Source: an uncultured Oscillospiraceae bacterium
GTDB taxonomy: Bacteria; Bacillota; Clostridia; Oscillospirales; Acutalibacteraceae
Length of the DNA stretch: 7,781 nt
Reading direction: 5' to 3'
NCBI GenBank assembly: GCA_900555705.1
Contig: USLV01000049.1
Span: forward strand, 1 to 7,781
The notes under the pieces were generated by a model. That model did not search any database and was not told the DNA's origin. It saw only the letters and a list, made by a program, of their open reading frames with translations. Within the stretch, counting starts at the first letter, position 1. The number at the start of each line of letters is the position of its first letter. The position numbers and the translations under genes are program-made. Positions 1 to 6,549 of the stretch are shown one piece after another.

Positions 1-902
1 GTAAAGTTTTTTGGCTGTACACTTGGCGGCGTCAGGCCACGGCAGGCGACAGTCATCGCCGCCAGATGCGCCGGTGTCGTTCCGCAGCAGCCACCGACCA
101 GCCAGGCCCCCTTTTCCGCCAGTGTCCGCATCGCCCCGGCAAACGCCTCCGGTTCCACATCAAACACGGTCCTGCCGTCCACGCTGTGGGGCAATCCGGC
201 ATTGGGATTCAGCGCCACCGGAAGCGAACAACAGGTGAGCAGCTCTTCCAGCAGCCCCATCATCTGCTTCGGACCGAGACCACAGTTGACACCAATCGCG
301 TCCACTCCGAGTCCCTCCAGCAACGCCACGACGGTCGGGATATCGCCACCGGTCAACAATTTCCCACGCTCATCGAATATCATGGTCACCATCACCGGCA
401 GCGAGGTGTGCTCCTTCGCGGCCAGAACCGCCGCCTTAACCTCATATGTATCTCCCATCGTCTCGATCAGCACCGCGTCCGCCCCCGCCGCCTCACCGGC
501 AGCGGCCATCTCAGAAAACAGCGCATAGGCGGCTTCGAACGAGAGATCGCCAAGCGGCTCCAGCAGCTTGCCGCTTGGACCGATATCCAACGCAACAAAA
601 CAGTCATCCCGTCCGCTCTCTACGATCGCCCTTCTGGCAAGGTCGATCCCTTGTCGAATAAGCTGATCCACCTGATAGGGTGTTTCCCGCAGCTTGAGCG
701 CATTGGCCCCGAAGGTATTCGCCTTGAGTATCTGGCAGCCTGCCGCGAGATACTGCCGGTGAATATCCTGTACGACCTCCGGACGTTCGATATTCCAGGT
801 CTCGGGCAGTACGCCGCCCGGCAGTCCCGCCTGCTGTAACATAGTGCCCATCGCACCGTCAAAAAATAGCAGCTGTTTTCCCAGCAATTCACGCAAATTC
901 AT
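1..902 (-). CDS. metH: Methionine synthase MetH, homocysteine-binding N-terminal part (3' end outside window)
   Basis: The minus-strand frame opens with ATG at 902-900 and stays open for 300 codons to the window edge, so the C-terminal part is missing from view. The visible part is the homocysteine S-methyltransferase barrel. It begins with the typical FFDGAMGTMLQ (13-23), followed by LKANTFGANALKL (59-71), DIGPSG (106-111) and VLIETM (144-149). The three zinc-binding cysteines are in place: Cys207 in GVNCGLGP and Cys272/Cys273 in GGCCGTTP. MetH moves a methyl group from methyl-tetrahydrofolate to homocysteine through cobalamin in the cytoplasm. The start overlaps the stop of the upstream reactivation gene (ATGA) and has a GGGGGAG ribosome binding site 5 nt ahead. 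Because a separate reactivation protein precedes it, this MetH probably has homocysteine, folate and cobalamin domains but lacks the C-terminal activation domain; that is inference. A shorter homocysteine methyltransferase without a cobalamin domain cannot be excluded from the visible part. Confidence 0.93.
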   Translation of the reverse strand, partial: MNLRELLGKQLLFFDGAMGTMLQQAGLPGGVLPETWNIERPEVVQDIHRQYLAAGCQILKANTFGANALKLRETPYQVDQLIRQGIDLARRAIVESGRDDCFVALDIGPSGKLLEPLGDLSFEAAYALFSEMAAAGEAAGADAVLIETMGDTYEVKAAVLAAKEHTSLPVMVTMIFDERGKLLTGGDIPTVVALLEGLGVDAIGVNCGLGPKQMMGLLEELLTCCSLPVALNPNAGLPHSVDGRTVFDVEPEAFAGAMRTLAEKGAWLVGGCCGTTPAHLAAMTVACRGLTPPSVQPKNF

Positions 903-1546
903 CCGGTCTCCCCCTCTTTTCGAAACGGACAATTCGTTTTGGAACAGGTTTCGCAGCGGTGTATATGACAGCTTCCGGCATCCGTTGTGAGCCCGATGAA
1001 AGCCGTCACCGACTTGGTCGGCACCAGCATACTGCTGTCGGTCGTCGTAAGGCCGATTCGCTTGTCCGCCTCCAATATATCTAACAATGCCCGCTGACAG
1101 GACAGCGGGCAATCCCCGTAGCCGGGGCTGAATCGCGCACGGAGATATAACCCCTCTGCCGCGACAGCCCGCTCGAGCTCGGTCTGCTGTTCATCGCAAT
1201 AGGCCTCAATCCGGGCAGCAGCACAGGCCTGCATCACCACCGCCCGGCTCATCGACAGCTTTTCGAAGCGTTGCAGCAACCGATCCGCCTGCGCTCCCAG
1301 TGTAGCCGCGAACAGGAACACCTCCCGACAGCCCGCAAGATGGGCGGCCAGACTATCGCTCTCAATTGGCAGTTCACCCACCATCAGCTGCCTGCCCTTC
1401 GCCGAGAACGGCAGACGCCGAACACAACTGTGCGGCGTAATGTCGTCGAGCTCCGCGAGACAGTCCTCTGCAAGCCGGACAATCTCCGGCTCCGGCTCGC
1501 GGTCGCGATAACCGAGATAACGCCACACCTCCGAGCGGGACGTCAT
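899..1546 (-). CDS. Stand-alone methionine synthase activation (cobalamin reactivation) domain protein
   Basis: This 215-residue protein resembles the C-terminal activation domain of cobalamin-dependent methionine synthase, here as a separate subunit. In E. coli that domain is the end of MetH and binds S-adenosylmethionine to re-methylate inactive cob(II)alamin. The best evidence is the block RFSPGYGDCPL (138-148), matching the R-x-x-x-G-Y S-adenosylmethionine-binding loop, followed by RIGLTTTDSSMLVPTKSVTA (163-182), the usual RIGV...MMVP..S..A pattern. The C-terminus has four cysteines spaced C-x4-C-x2-C-x4-C (193, 198, 201, 206), which E. coli MetH lacks and which could bind a metal or Fe-S cluster. 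The ATG at 1546-1544 overlaps the metF stop by one base (TGATG), with GGGAG 8 nt upstream. Its stop overlaps the metH start (ATGA). Position between metF and metH strongly supports a role in keeping MetH active. No standard gene symbol is assigned. Confidence 0.87.
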   Translation of the reverse strand: MTSRSEVWRYLGYRDREPEPEIVRLAEDCLAELDDITPHSCVRRLPFSAKGRQLMVGELPIESDSLAAHLAGCREVFLFAATLGAQADRLLQRFEKLSMSRAVVMQACAAARIEAYCDEQQTELERAVAAEGLYLRARFSPGYGDCPLSCQRALLDILEADKRIGLTTTDSSMLVPTKSVTAFIGLTTDAGSCHIHRCETCSKTNCPFRKEGETG

Positions 1547-2426
1547 CAGATCGGCTCCCGGCCCAGCACGGCGGAGAGATTAGCCGCAATACTGGCCGCC
1601 ACATCCGGTTTGTTCATCGTATACACATGGATTCCCCGCACACCATTGGCCACGAGGTCAATGATCTGTTCGGTAGCATAGGCAATGCCTGCCTGCTTCA
1701 TGGCGGCAGGATGATCACCAAATTTGTCGAGAATCATCCGGAAACGGTTCGGTAATGTGGTGCCGGATAACTGACTGATCCGATTGATCTGCCGTGCATT
1801 CGTCACCGGCATCACCCCCGCGATGACCGGAACGGTGATGTCTTTCGCGAGAATTCGGTAGAGAAAGCTGTAGAGCACACTGTTATCGAAAAACATCTGG
1901 GTGGTCAGGAAATCGCAACCGCTGTCCACCTTTTGCTTCAGATGCTCAATATCCTCCGCCTGATTGCCACATTCCACATGGCCCTCCGGATAACAGGCGG
2001 CACCGATACAGAAATCTCCGTTTGCGCGGATATCTTCGATCAGCTGACAGGCATACCGATACTGCTCCGGCAGTGTGCCACCCTGCGGGATATCGCCGCG
2101 CAGCGCCAGCACATTTTCAATGCCGCCCGCTCGAAACCCGTCGAGCATACCACCGATCTCCTCCCGCGTGGAGGAAACACAGGTCAGATGCGCAAGTGCC
2201 GTCACTCCGACACCCTCGATGTCCTTGGCAATCTCAATGGTATGGCGGAGGTACCGCCGCTCGCGCCATAGGTCACACTCATAAAATCCGGCGAAAGCGC
2301 CGCAATCTTGCCGACCGCCTGCCGAATCGGGCGGATCTCCGCCGCCGGATCCGCATTGTTTTTCGGGGGGAATACCTCAAACGAAAGTGTCGGGCGATCC
2401 CCCGCCAGTAAATCCGCTATTCGCAT
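1546..2426 (-). pseudogene. metF: 5,10-methylenetetrahydrofolate reductase MetF, interrupted by a one-base deletion
   Basis: MetF reduces 5,10-methylene-THF to 5-methyl-THF, the methyl donor for MetH, using FAD. The first frame starts at ATG 2426-2424 and gives LSFEVFPPK (14-22, with the conserved Glu17) and MSVTYGASGGTSA (49-61). It then runs into 13 unrelated residues and stops at 2202. MetF-like sequence resumes in the next frame with TIEIAKDIEGVGVTALAHLT, then ALRGD (Asp112 after repair, equivalent to E. coli Asp120) and TTQMFFD, ending at 1546. Restoring one base near 2243-2246 gives an uninterrupted 293-residue protein, a normal MetF length. The likeliest lost base is a C, turning GCC-CAT-ACC into GCCATACC. 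This is either a sequencing/assembly error or a real inactivating mutation; there is no obvious slippery heptamer. A GTG at 2205-2203 is the first start-like codon of the second frame, but initiating there would omit the N-terminal active-site strand. The gene follows the Rrf2 regulator by 13 bp, with only a weak ribosome binding site (AAAGG). Confidence 0.9.
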
Positions 2427-2439
2427 ACTATCGCGCCTT

Positions 2440-2874
2440 TCATATACAGTAATCCATCACGTTTTTAGCCTGCTGACGTTCCAGCAGATCCTGTAGCGTG
2501 ATGTTATCCACAACCTGGTCGACAGCCTCCTTCAGTTGCCGCCACACCTCCACGGTCACACAATCCTCCGCCCGGTCACAAACCCGTCCGTCCTCCAGAC
2601 AATCCACCGGTGCCAGACTTCCCTCCATCAGACGCAGAATCATACCGACCGTGTAATCCGCAGGCGGGTGAGCAAGCCGATAGCCCCCCTGTGCACCCCG
2701 TACACTCTTAACATAGCCGACCCGATTGAGTTGGGTAATGATCTGTTCAAGATATTTATCCGAAATCCCCTGTCGAGAAGCGATCTCCTTCAGCGGAATA
2801 TAGCCGTCCGTTCCATGCACCGCCAGATCCAGCATCAGCCGCAGTGCATATCGTCCCTTCGTGGATATTTTCAC
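2440..2874 (-). CDS. Rrf2-family transcriptional regulator, IscR-like
   Basis: This 144-residue cytoplasmic DNA-binding protein has the Rrf2 layout. MKISTKGRYALRLMLDLA opens the N-terminus. A winged helix-turn-helix follows, with IPLKEIASRQGISDKYLEQI (26-45) as the helix-turn-helix and VKSVRGAQGGYRLA (55-68) as the wing. Three cysteines sit at 92, 99 and 105 (C-x6-C-x5-C), close to the C-x5-C-x5-C cluster ligands of E. coli IscR (92, 98, 104). This favours an Fe-S-binding sensor over a CymR-type regulator, which lacks these cysteines. The start is GTG at 2874-2872 with AAGGAG upstream; a start further upstream is unlikely because the promoter lies there. It is the first gene of a unit continuing into metF, the MetH reactivation gene and metH, so it may control methionine/one-carbon genes and itself. 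The target is inferred. No iscS/iscU lies next to it in the window. Confidence 0.93.
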   Translation of the reverse strand: MKISTKGRYALRLMLDLAVHGTDGYIPLKEIASRQGISDKYLEQIITQLNRVGYVKSVRGAQGGYRLAHPPADYTVGMILRLMEGSLAPVDCLEDGRVCDRAEDCVTVEVWRQLKEAVDQVVDNITLQDLLERQQAKNVMDYCI

Positions 2875-2908
2875 GATCCGACGCTCCTTTCACAGCATTG
2901 CTACTCTC

Positions 2909-2937
2909 ATTGTAACACAAGACCGGCAAAAAATCCA
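2909..2937 (-). promoter_or_regulatory. Promoter of the Rrf2-metF-metH unit (extended -10)
   Basis: On the minus strand TACAAT lies at 2914-2909 and is preceded by TGT, giving an extended -10 (TGnTACAAT). With a 17-bp spacer the -35 would be TGGATT at 2937-2932, matching TTGACA at only 3 of 6 positions, so the extended -10 is probably important. Transcription would start near 2902, leaving a 5' leader of about 28 nt before the GTG. That leader is too short for a SAM or cobalamin riboswitch, which fits control by a protein instead. Confidence 0.6.
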
Positions 2938-2961
2938 TAGCAAATCCCTAGGAATTTGCTA
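2938..2961. promoter_or_regulatory. 24-bp near-perfect palindrome, candidate operator (alternative: weak mnmA terminator)
   Basis: The two arms TAGCAAAT and ATTTGCTA flank a CCTAGG centre, with a single mismatched pair (2946/2953). The element covers the mnmA stop codon (TAG, 2950-2948) and directly abuts the weak -35 of the promoter for the Rrf2-family gene. This is where an autoregulatory operator would be expected for a dimeric regulator. On the minus strand a run of six T follows 4 nt after the element (2935-2930 region), so it could also fold as a modest terminator for mnmA. The AT-rich stem and the gap before the T run make that the weaker reading. Binding by the neighbouring Rrf2 protein is inference. 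Confidence 0.55.
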
Positions 2962-4012
2962 CGATCCGACCGCCGCCCAGCAGCAGCCGTTCCCGGTAGA
3001 ACACCACCGATTGACCGGGCGTGATCGAACGCTGCGGTTCATCAAAGGTCAGGCGGACGGTGTCCGGACCGGTCGGAACCAGCATCGCCGGAGCCGGCGG
3101 CGCCTGGTACCGAATTTTTGCCTCCACGCGGATTGGTCCGTCCGGCACCGGAATCGAGAGAAAATTCACCATATCCGCCGTGAGCGAACACGCACATTGC
3201 CGACCCTCTTCCCCGAGAGTCACCGTATTGGCAGCCGCGTCGATACCCGTTACAAACATCGGTTTTCCAAACGCAATGCCAAGCCCCTTGCGCTGGCCAA
3301 TTGTATAGCGGGCGATTCCCAGATGCCGTCCAATAACCTGCCCCTGCTCATCCAAAAACTCCCCCGGCGGAAGCGGATGACCGATATACCTCTCCAAAAA
3401 GGCCGCATAGCCGTCCTCCGGTACAAAACAAATCTCCATGCTGTCGCCCTTATCCGCGACCGGCAATCCTGCCCCCCGCGCGAGTGTCCGTACCTCCTCT
3501 TTTTCCATTCCGGCGAGCGGGAACAGCGTATGTGCCAGCTGATGCTGTGTCAGACTCCAGAGCACGTAGCTCTGATCCTTCGGCGAATCCTCGCGAAACA
3601 GCTGCCAGCGGTCGGATGCCTCGTCCAGACTTCGATGGGCATAATGGCCGGTCGCGATACCGTTCCAGCCATTTTCCAACGCAAAGTCCAGCATCGCGCC
3701 GAATTTGATGGTGCGGTTGCAGGTGACACAGGGGTTTGGCGTCCGGCCCGCGAGATACTCCGATACGAACTCCTCCACTACCCGCTCGCGGAAGGTTTCG
3801 CTGAGATCAAGCACATGGTGTGGGATTCCGAGCATATCACAAACCCGCCCGGCATCGGCGATATCCTGCTCCCCCGTCGCTTCGCCTGCGTCGGGCAGAC
3901 CTCGGCGAAGGCGAAGCGTGACGCCCTCCACCCGATATCCCTGCCGGAGCAGCAGCAGAGCCGCTGCCGAACTGTCCACGCCGCCGCTCATTCCCACGGC
4001 AATCGTCGCCAT
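2948..4012 (-). CDS. mnmA: tRNA-specific 2-thiouridylase MnmA
   Basis: MnmA (TrmU) puts sulfur on C2 of the wobble uridine U34 of Lys, Glu and Gln tRNAs in the cytoplasm. It adenylates the base with ATP and uses persulfide sulfur that originates from a cysteine desulfurase. The 354-residue length is normal. Visible motifs are the PP-loop SGGVDSS (9-15), NPCVTCNRTIKFG (93-105) with the catalytic Cys98, ATGHYA (120-125), KDQSYVLW (145-152) and SMEICFV (191-197) with the second catalytic Cys195. YTIGQRKGLGI (236-246) leads into the C-terminal beta-barrel domain. The start ATG at 4012-4010 has GGGAGG 8 nt upstream. In many Firmicutes a cysteine desulfurase gene is adjacent; here mnmA lies between the purD terminator and the Rrf2 regulator with no desulfurase in view. 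No clear promoter was found in the 84 bp upstream. Cys95 is an additional cysteine in the catalytic loop. Confidence 0.97.
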   Translation of the reverse strand: MATIAVGMSGGVDSSAAALLLLRQGYRVEGVTLRLRRGLPDAGEATGEQDIADAGRVCDMLGIPHHVLDLSETFRERVVEEFVSEYLAGRTPNPCVTCNRTIKFGAMLDFALENGWNGIATGHYAHRSLDEASDRWQLFREDSPKDQSYVLWSLTQHQLAHTLFPLAGMEKEEVRTLARGAGLPVADKGDSMEICFVPEDGYAAFLERYIGHPLPPGEFLDEQGQVIGRHLGIARYTIGQRKGLGIAFGKPMFVTGIDAAANTVTLGEEGRQCACSLTADMVNFLSIPVPDGPIRVEAKIRYQAPPAPAMLVPTGPDTVRLTFDEPQRSITPGQSVVFYRERLLLGGGRIVANS

Positions 4013-4042
4013 ACGATTTGCCTCCCTTACCGTTTTTGATTC

Positions 4043-4080
4043 AAAAAGGCGCCCGCCGGGTCTTGCCCAACGGACGCCTT
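4043..4080 (-). terminator. Intrinsic terminator after purD
   Basis: On the minus strand a 15-bp stem forms between AAGGCGTCCGTTGGG (4080-4066) and CCCGGCGGGCGCCTT (4060-4046), with three G-U wobble pairs and a 5-nt loop (4065-4061). The RNA continues into U residues (TTTTT at 4047-4043, the first two inside the stem). It lies 17 bp after the purD stop and 34 bp before the mnmA start. No matching T run follows on the plus strand, so it acts in one direction. It should end the purine operon transcript, although incomplete termination could feed mnmA. Confidence 0.82.
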
Positions 4081-4096
4081 CCGTCGATTTCCTCTT

Positions 4097-5365
4097 TCAG
4101 TTGGTCCGACCGATATCCCGGCGATACTGCACACCGTCGAACCGAATGCTCTTGACCGCCGCATAGGCCCGATCCAGCGCCTGCTCGAGCGTCGGCGCCA
4201 TCGCCGTCACCCCCAGCACGCGACCGCCACTCGTGACGTATTTGCCGTCGTCGAGACGCGTTCCCGCGTGATAGACCACATCCGCCAGCGGACTCTGGCC
4301 CTTATCGTCCAGTCCATGAATCTCGCAGCCCTTCGCATAGCTGCCCGGATAGCCGCCGGAGGCCATCACCACGCAGGCACAAGCCTCATCCGACCACTCG
4401 ATATCCAACGCCGAGAGACGCTCTTCCCGCACTGCCTCCAGAATATCGATCAAATCGGTTTTCAGCCGCGGCAGTACCACCTGTGTTTCCGGATCGCCGA
4501 ATCGGCAGTTATATTCGATCACCTTTGGCCCCGCTGGTGTCAGCATCAGCCCAAAGAAAAGGCAACCCTTGAAGGGACGTCCCTCCTTTGCCATGGCGTC
4601 CACCGTCGGCTGAAAGATATGGGTCATACAGTAGTCGGCATCCGCCGCCGTATAGTGCGGGTTGGGGCTGATATTGCCCATGCCGCCGGTGTTGGGGCCC
4701 TGATCGCCGTCAAACACCCGCTTGTGATCCTTCGCAGAAACCATCGGTCGAACGGTTTTGCCATCTGTAAAGGCCAAAACCGATACCTCTGGGCCCGTCA
4801 GGAATTCCTCCACAACCACCCGCCTGCCGGAATCCCCGAACTTGCGATCTTCCATGATTTCGTGCAGCGCCTGCTCAGCCGCCGCATAGTCGTCGCAGAG
4901 CACCACACCCTTTCCGAGCGCCAGTCCGTCCGCCTTGATCACCGCCGGATAGGTATTCTGTTCCCGGATATAGGTGAGCGCAGCAGCCGGATCGTCGAAC
5001 ACCTCATAGCCGGCGGTCGGGATGCCGTACTTCTTCATCAAGTTTTTGGAAAACACCTTGCTGCCCTCGAGAATCGCCGCGTCGGCACGTGGGCCGAACG
5101 CCGGAATCCCGGCCGCCTCCAGTGCATCCACCATCCCCGCAACCAGCGGATCATCCGGCGCGACAAAGACCAGCTCCACCTGCAGCTGGCGCGCAAGCGC
5201 CACCACACCCGGAATATCCGTCGCCGCCACATCAAAACAGACCGCGTCCGCCTGAATACCGCCGTTGCCCGGCGTACAGTACAGCTTACCGCAGCGCGGG
5301 CTCTTTTTCAGCGCGCGGATAATCGCATGCTCCCGTCCGCCGCCGCCCACAACCAGAATATCCAT
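4097..5365 (-). CDS. purD: Phosphoribosylamine-glycine ligase (GAR synthetase) PurD
   Basis: PurD joins phosphoribosylamine and glycine with ATP to make GAR, the second step of purine synthesis, in the cytoplasm. The 422-residue length is typical. The N-terminal domain begins MDILVVGGGGREHAI. APDDPLVAGMVD (69-80) fits its phosphoribosylamine-binding region. The ATP-grasp domain contains PAVIKADGLALGKGV (140-154), GPNTGGMGNISP (223-234) and the signature NCRFGDPETQVVLPRL (286-301). The C-terminal domain has SGGYPGSY (336-343) and TSGGRVLGVTA (378-388). The open frame extends further upstream to 5434, but the ATG at 5365-5363 is chosen because the family starts there and GAGGAGGAG lies 5 nt ahead; the longer version would overlap the preceding gene. 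It is the last gene of the purine operon, 11 bp after purH, and is followed by an intrinsic terminator. Confidence 0.97.
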   Translation of the reverse strand: MDILVVGGGGREHAIIRALKKSPRCGKLYCTPGNGGIQADAVCFDVAATDIPGVVALARQLQVELVFVAPDDPLVAGMVDALEAAGIPAFGPRADAAILEGSKVFSKNLMKKYGIPTAGYEVFDDPAAALTYIREQNTYPAVIKADGLALGKGVVLCDDYAAAEQALHEIMEDRKFGDSGRRVVVEEFLTGPEVSVLAFTDGKTVRPMVSAKDHKRVFDGDQGPNTGGMGNISPNPHYTAADADYCMTHIFQPTVDAMAKEGRPFKGCLFFGLMLTPAGPKVIEYNCRFGDPETQVVLPRLKTDLIDILEAVREERLSALDIEWSDEACACVVMASGGYPGSYAKGCEIHGLDDKGQSPLADVVYHAGTRLDDGKYVTSGGRVLGVTAMAPTLEQALDRAYAAVKSIRFDGVQYRRDIGRTN

Positions 5366-5376
5366 CCGTCTCCTCC

Positions 5377-6549
5377 TCAATGATGGAAGAGGCGCATGCC
5401 TGTAAAGGCCATCACCATTCCATATTTGTTGCAAGTCTCAATCACATTGTCGTCACGGATCGAGCCGCCCGGCTCGGCAATATACTGCACACCTGTCTTG
5501 TGAGCACGCTCAATGTTGTCGCCAAAGGGGAAGAACGCATCCGATCCGAGAGACACGCCGGTCAACGTATCCAGCCATTCGCGCTTCTCCTCACGCGTAA
5601 GGGGTTCGGGCTTCACGGTGAAGAAGTTCTCCCAGACGCCGTCTGCGAGCACATCCGCCCAATCCTCCGAGACATAGACGTCGATGGTATTGTCGCGATC
5701 CGGGCGGCGGATATCCGCACGGACGGGCAACGCCAGCACCTTCGGATGCTGCCGCAGATACCAGACGTCGGCCTTGTTGCCCGCAAGTCGGGTGCAATGG
5801 ATGCGGCTCTGCTGTCCCGCGCCGACACCGATCACCTGGCCGTCCTTTGCATAGCAAACAGAATTCGACTGGGTATATTTCAGCGTAATCAGCGAGAGCA
5901 GCAGATCGCGCCGCGCATTTTCCGGCAGCGTCTTACTGTCGGTGACGATATTGTCCAGCAGCGCATCATTGATCTGAAAATTGTTTCGTCCCTGTTCAAA
6001 AGTGATGCCGAACACATCCTTGTGCTCCACCGACGCCGGTACATAGTTCGGATCAATCTTCACCACGTTATAGCTGCCCTTGCGCTTGGTTTTAAGAATC
6101 GCCAGCGCCTCGTCGGTATAGCCCGGCGCAATCACGCCGTCCGATACCTCACGGGCGAGCAGCGTCGCCGTTTCGCGGTCACAGACATCCGAAAGCGCAA
6201 CCCAGTCGCCATAGGAGGACATGCGATCCGCTCCGCGCGCCGCCGCATAGGCAGAGGCAATCGGCGACAGCTCGAGATCATCCACAAAATAGATGCGCCG
6301 CAGCGTGTCGGACAGCGGCTGCGCAACTGCCGCGCCCGCCGGGCTGACATGCTTGAACGACGTCGCCGCGGGCAGACCCGTCGCGCGCTTGAGTTCGCTG
6401 ACCAACTGCCAGCCGTTGAGCGCATCGAGAAAGTTGATGTAGCCGGGTTTGCCGTTCAGCACGGTCAGGGGCAGTTCGCCCTGCTCCATATAAATCCGCG
6501 ACGGCTTCTGATTCGGGTTGCAGCCGTACTTCAATTCCAGCTCTTTCAT
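5377..6549 (-). CDS. purH: AICAR transformylase, stand-alone (PurH without the IMP cyclohydrolase domain)
   Basis: This enzyme formylates AICAR with 10-formyl-THF to give FAICAR, the next-to-last step to IMP. Bifunctional PurH is about 510-530 residues, with an N-terminal MGS-like cyclohydrolase domain; this 390-residue protein contains only the transformylase part. It begins at the domain boundary with ELKYGCNPNQ (5-14; compare LRYGENPHQ in PurH). It has SFKHVSPAGAAV (64-75, with the catalytic Lys66-His67), KYTQSNSV (224-231), GAGQQSRI (243-250), SDAFFPFGDNIE (336-347), GGSIRDD (361-367) and the typical end FTGMRLFHH. The start at 6549-6547 overlaps the stop of the upstream cyclohydrolase (ATGA) and is preceded by AGGAGGAAGAGGC, so no N-terminal domain has been lost by a wrong start call. 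Some authors use purV or other symbols for the stand-alone form. The missing activity is supplied by the gene just upstream. Confidence 0.94.
   Translation of the reverse strand: MKELELKYGCNPNQKPSRIYMEQGELPLTVLNGKPGYINFLDALNGWQLVSELKRATGLPAATSFKHVSPAGAAVAQPLSDTLRRIYFVDDLELSPIASAYAAARGADRMSSYGDWVALSDVCDRETATLLAREVSDGVIAPGYTDEALAILKTKRKGSYNVVKIDPNYVPASVEHKDVFGITFEQGRNNFQINDALLDNIVTDSKTLPENARRDLLLSLITLKYTQSNSVCYAKDGQVIGVGAGQQSRIHCTRLAGNKADVWYLRQHPKVLALPVRADIRRPDRDNTIDVYVSEDWADVLADGVWENFFTVKPEPLTREEKREWLDTLTGVSLGSDAFFPFGDNIERAHKTGVQYIAEPGGSIRDDNVIETCNKYGMVMAFTGMRLFHH

Noticed and set aside
66..839. Long plus-strand open frame (257 codons) opposite metH
   Set aside because: It encodes Arg/His-rich, repetitive sequence with no family features, and lies opposite a clear MetH frame with zinc cysteines. 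It is an antisense shadow of a GC-rich gene.
620..892. Minus-strand 90-codon open frame at the start of metH
   Set aside because: It is out of frame with the MetH sequence that begins at 902 and runs unbroken to the window edge.
2202..2250. Programmed ribosomal frameshift in metF
   Set aside because: No slippery heptamer, internal Shine-Dalgarno or strong downstream structure was seen at the switch, and MetF is not known to use frameshifting. A lost base is simpler.
2894..2902. Small perfect inverted repeat AGCA-T-TGCT near the predicted transcription start
   Set aside because: Four-base arms are too short to distinguish from chance. It shares only AGCA with the larger palindrome and is not claimed as a second operator.
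2875..2908. SAM or cobalamin riboswitch ahead of the methionine genes
   Set aside because: The predicted leader is only about 28 nt, far too short, and no riboswitch core sequence is present.
2861..4039. Plus-strand open frame of 392 codons opposite mnmA
   Set aside because: The composition is Arg/His/Pro-rich with no recognisable motifs, and the opposite strand carries a full MnmA with all catalytic residues.
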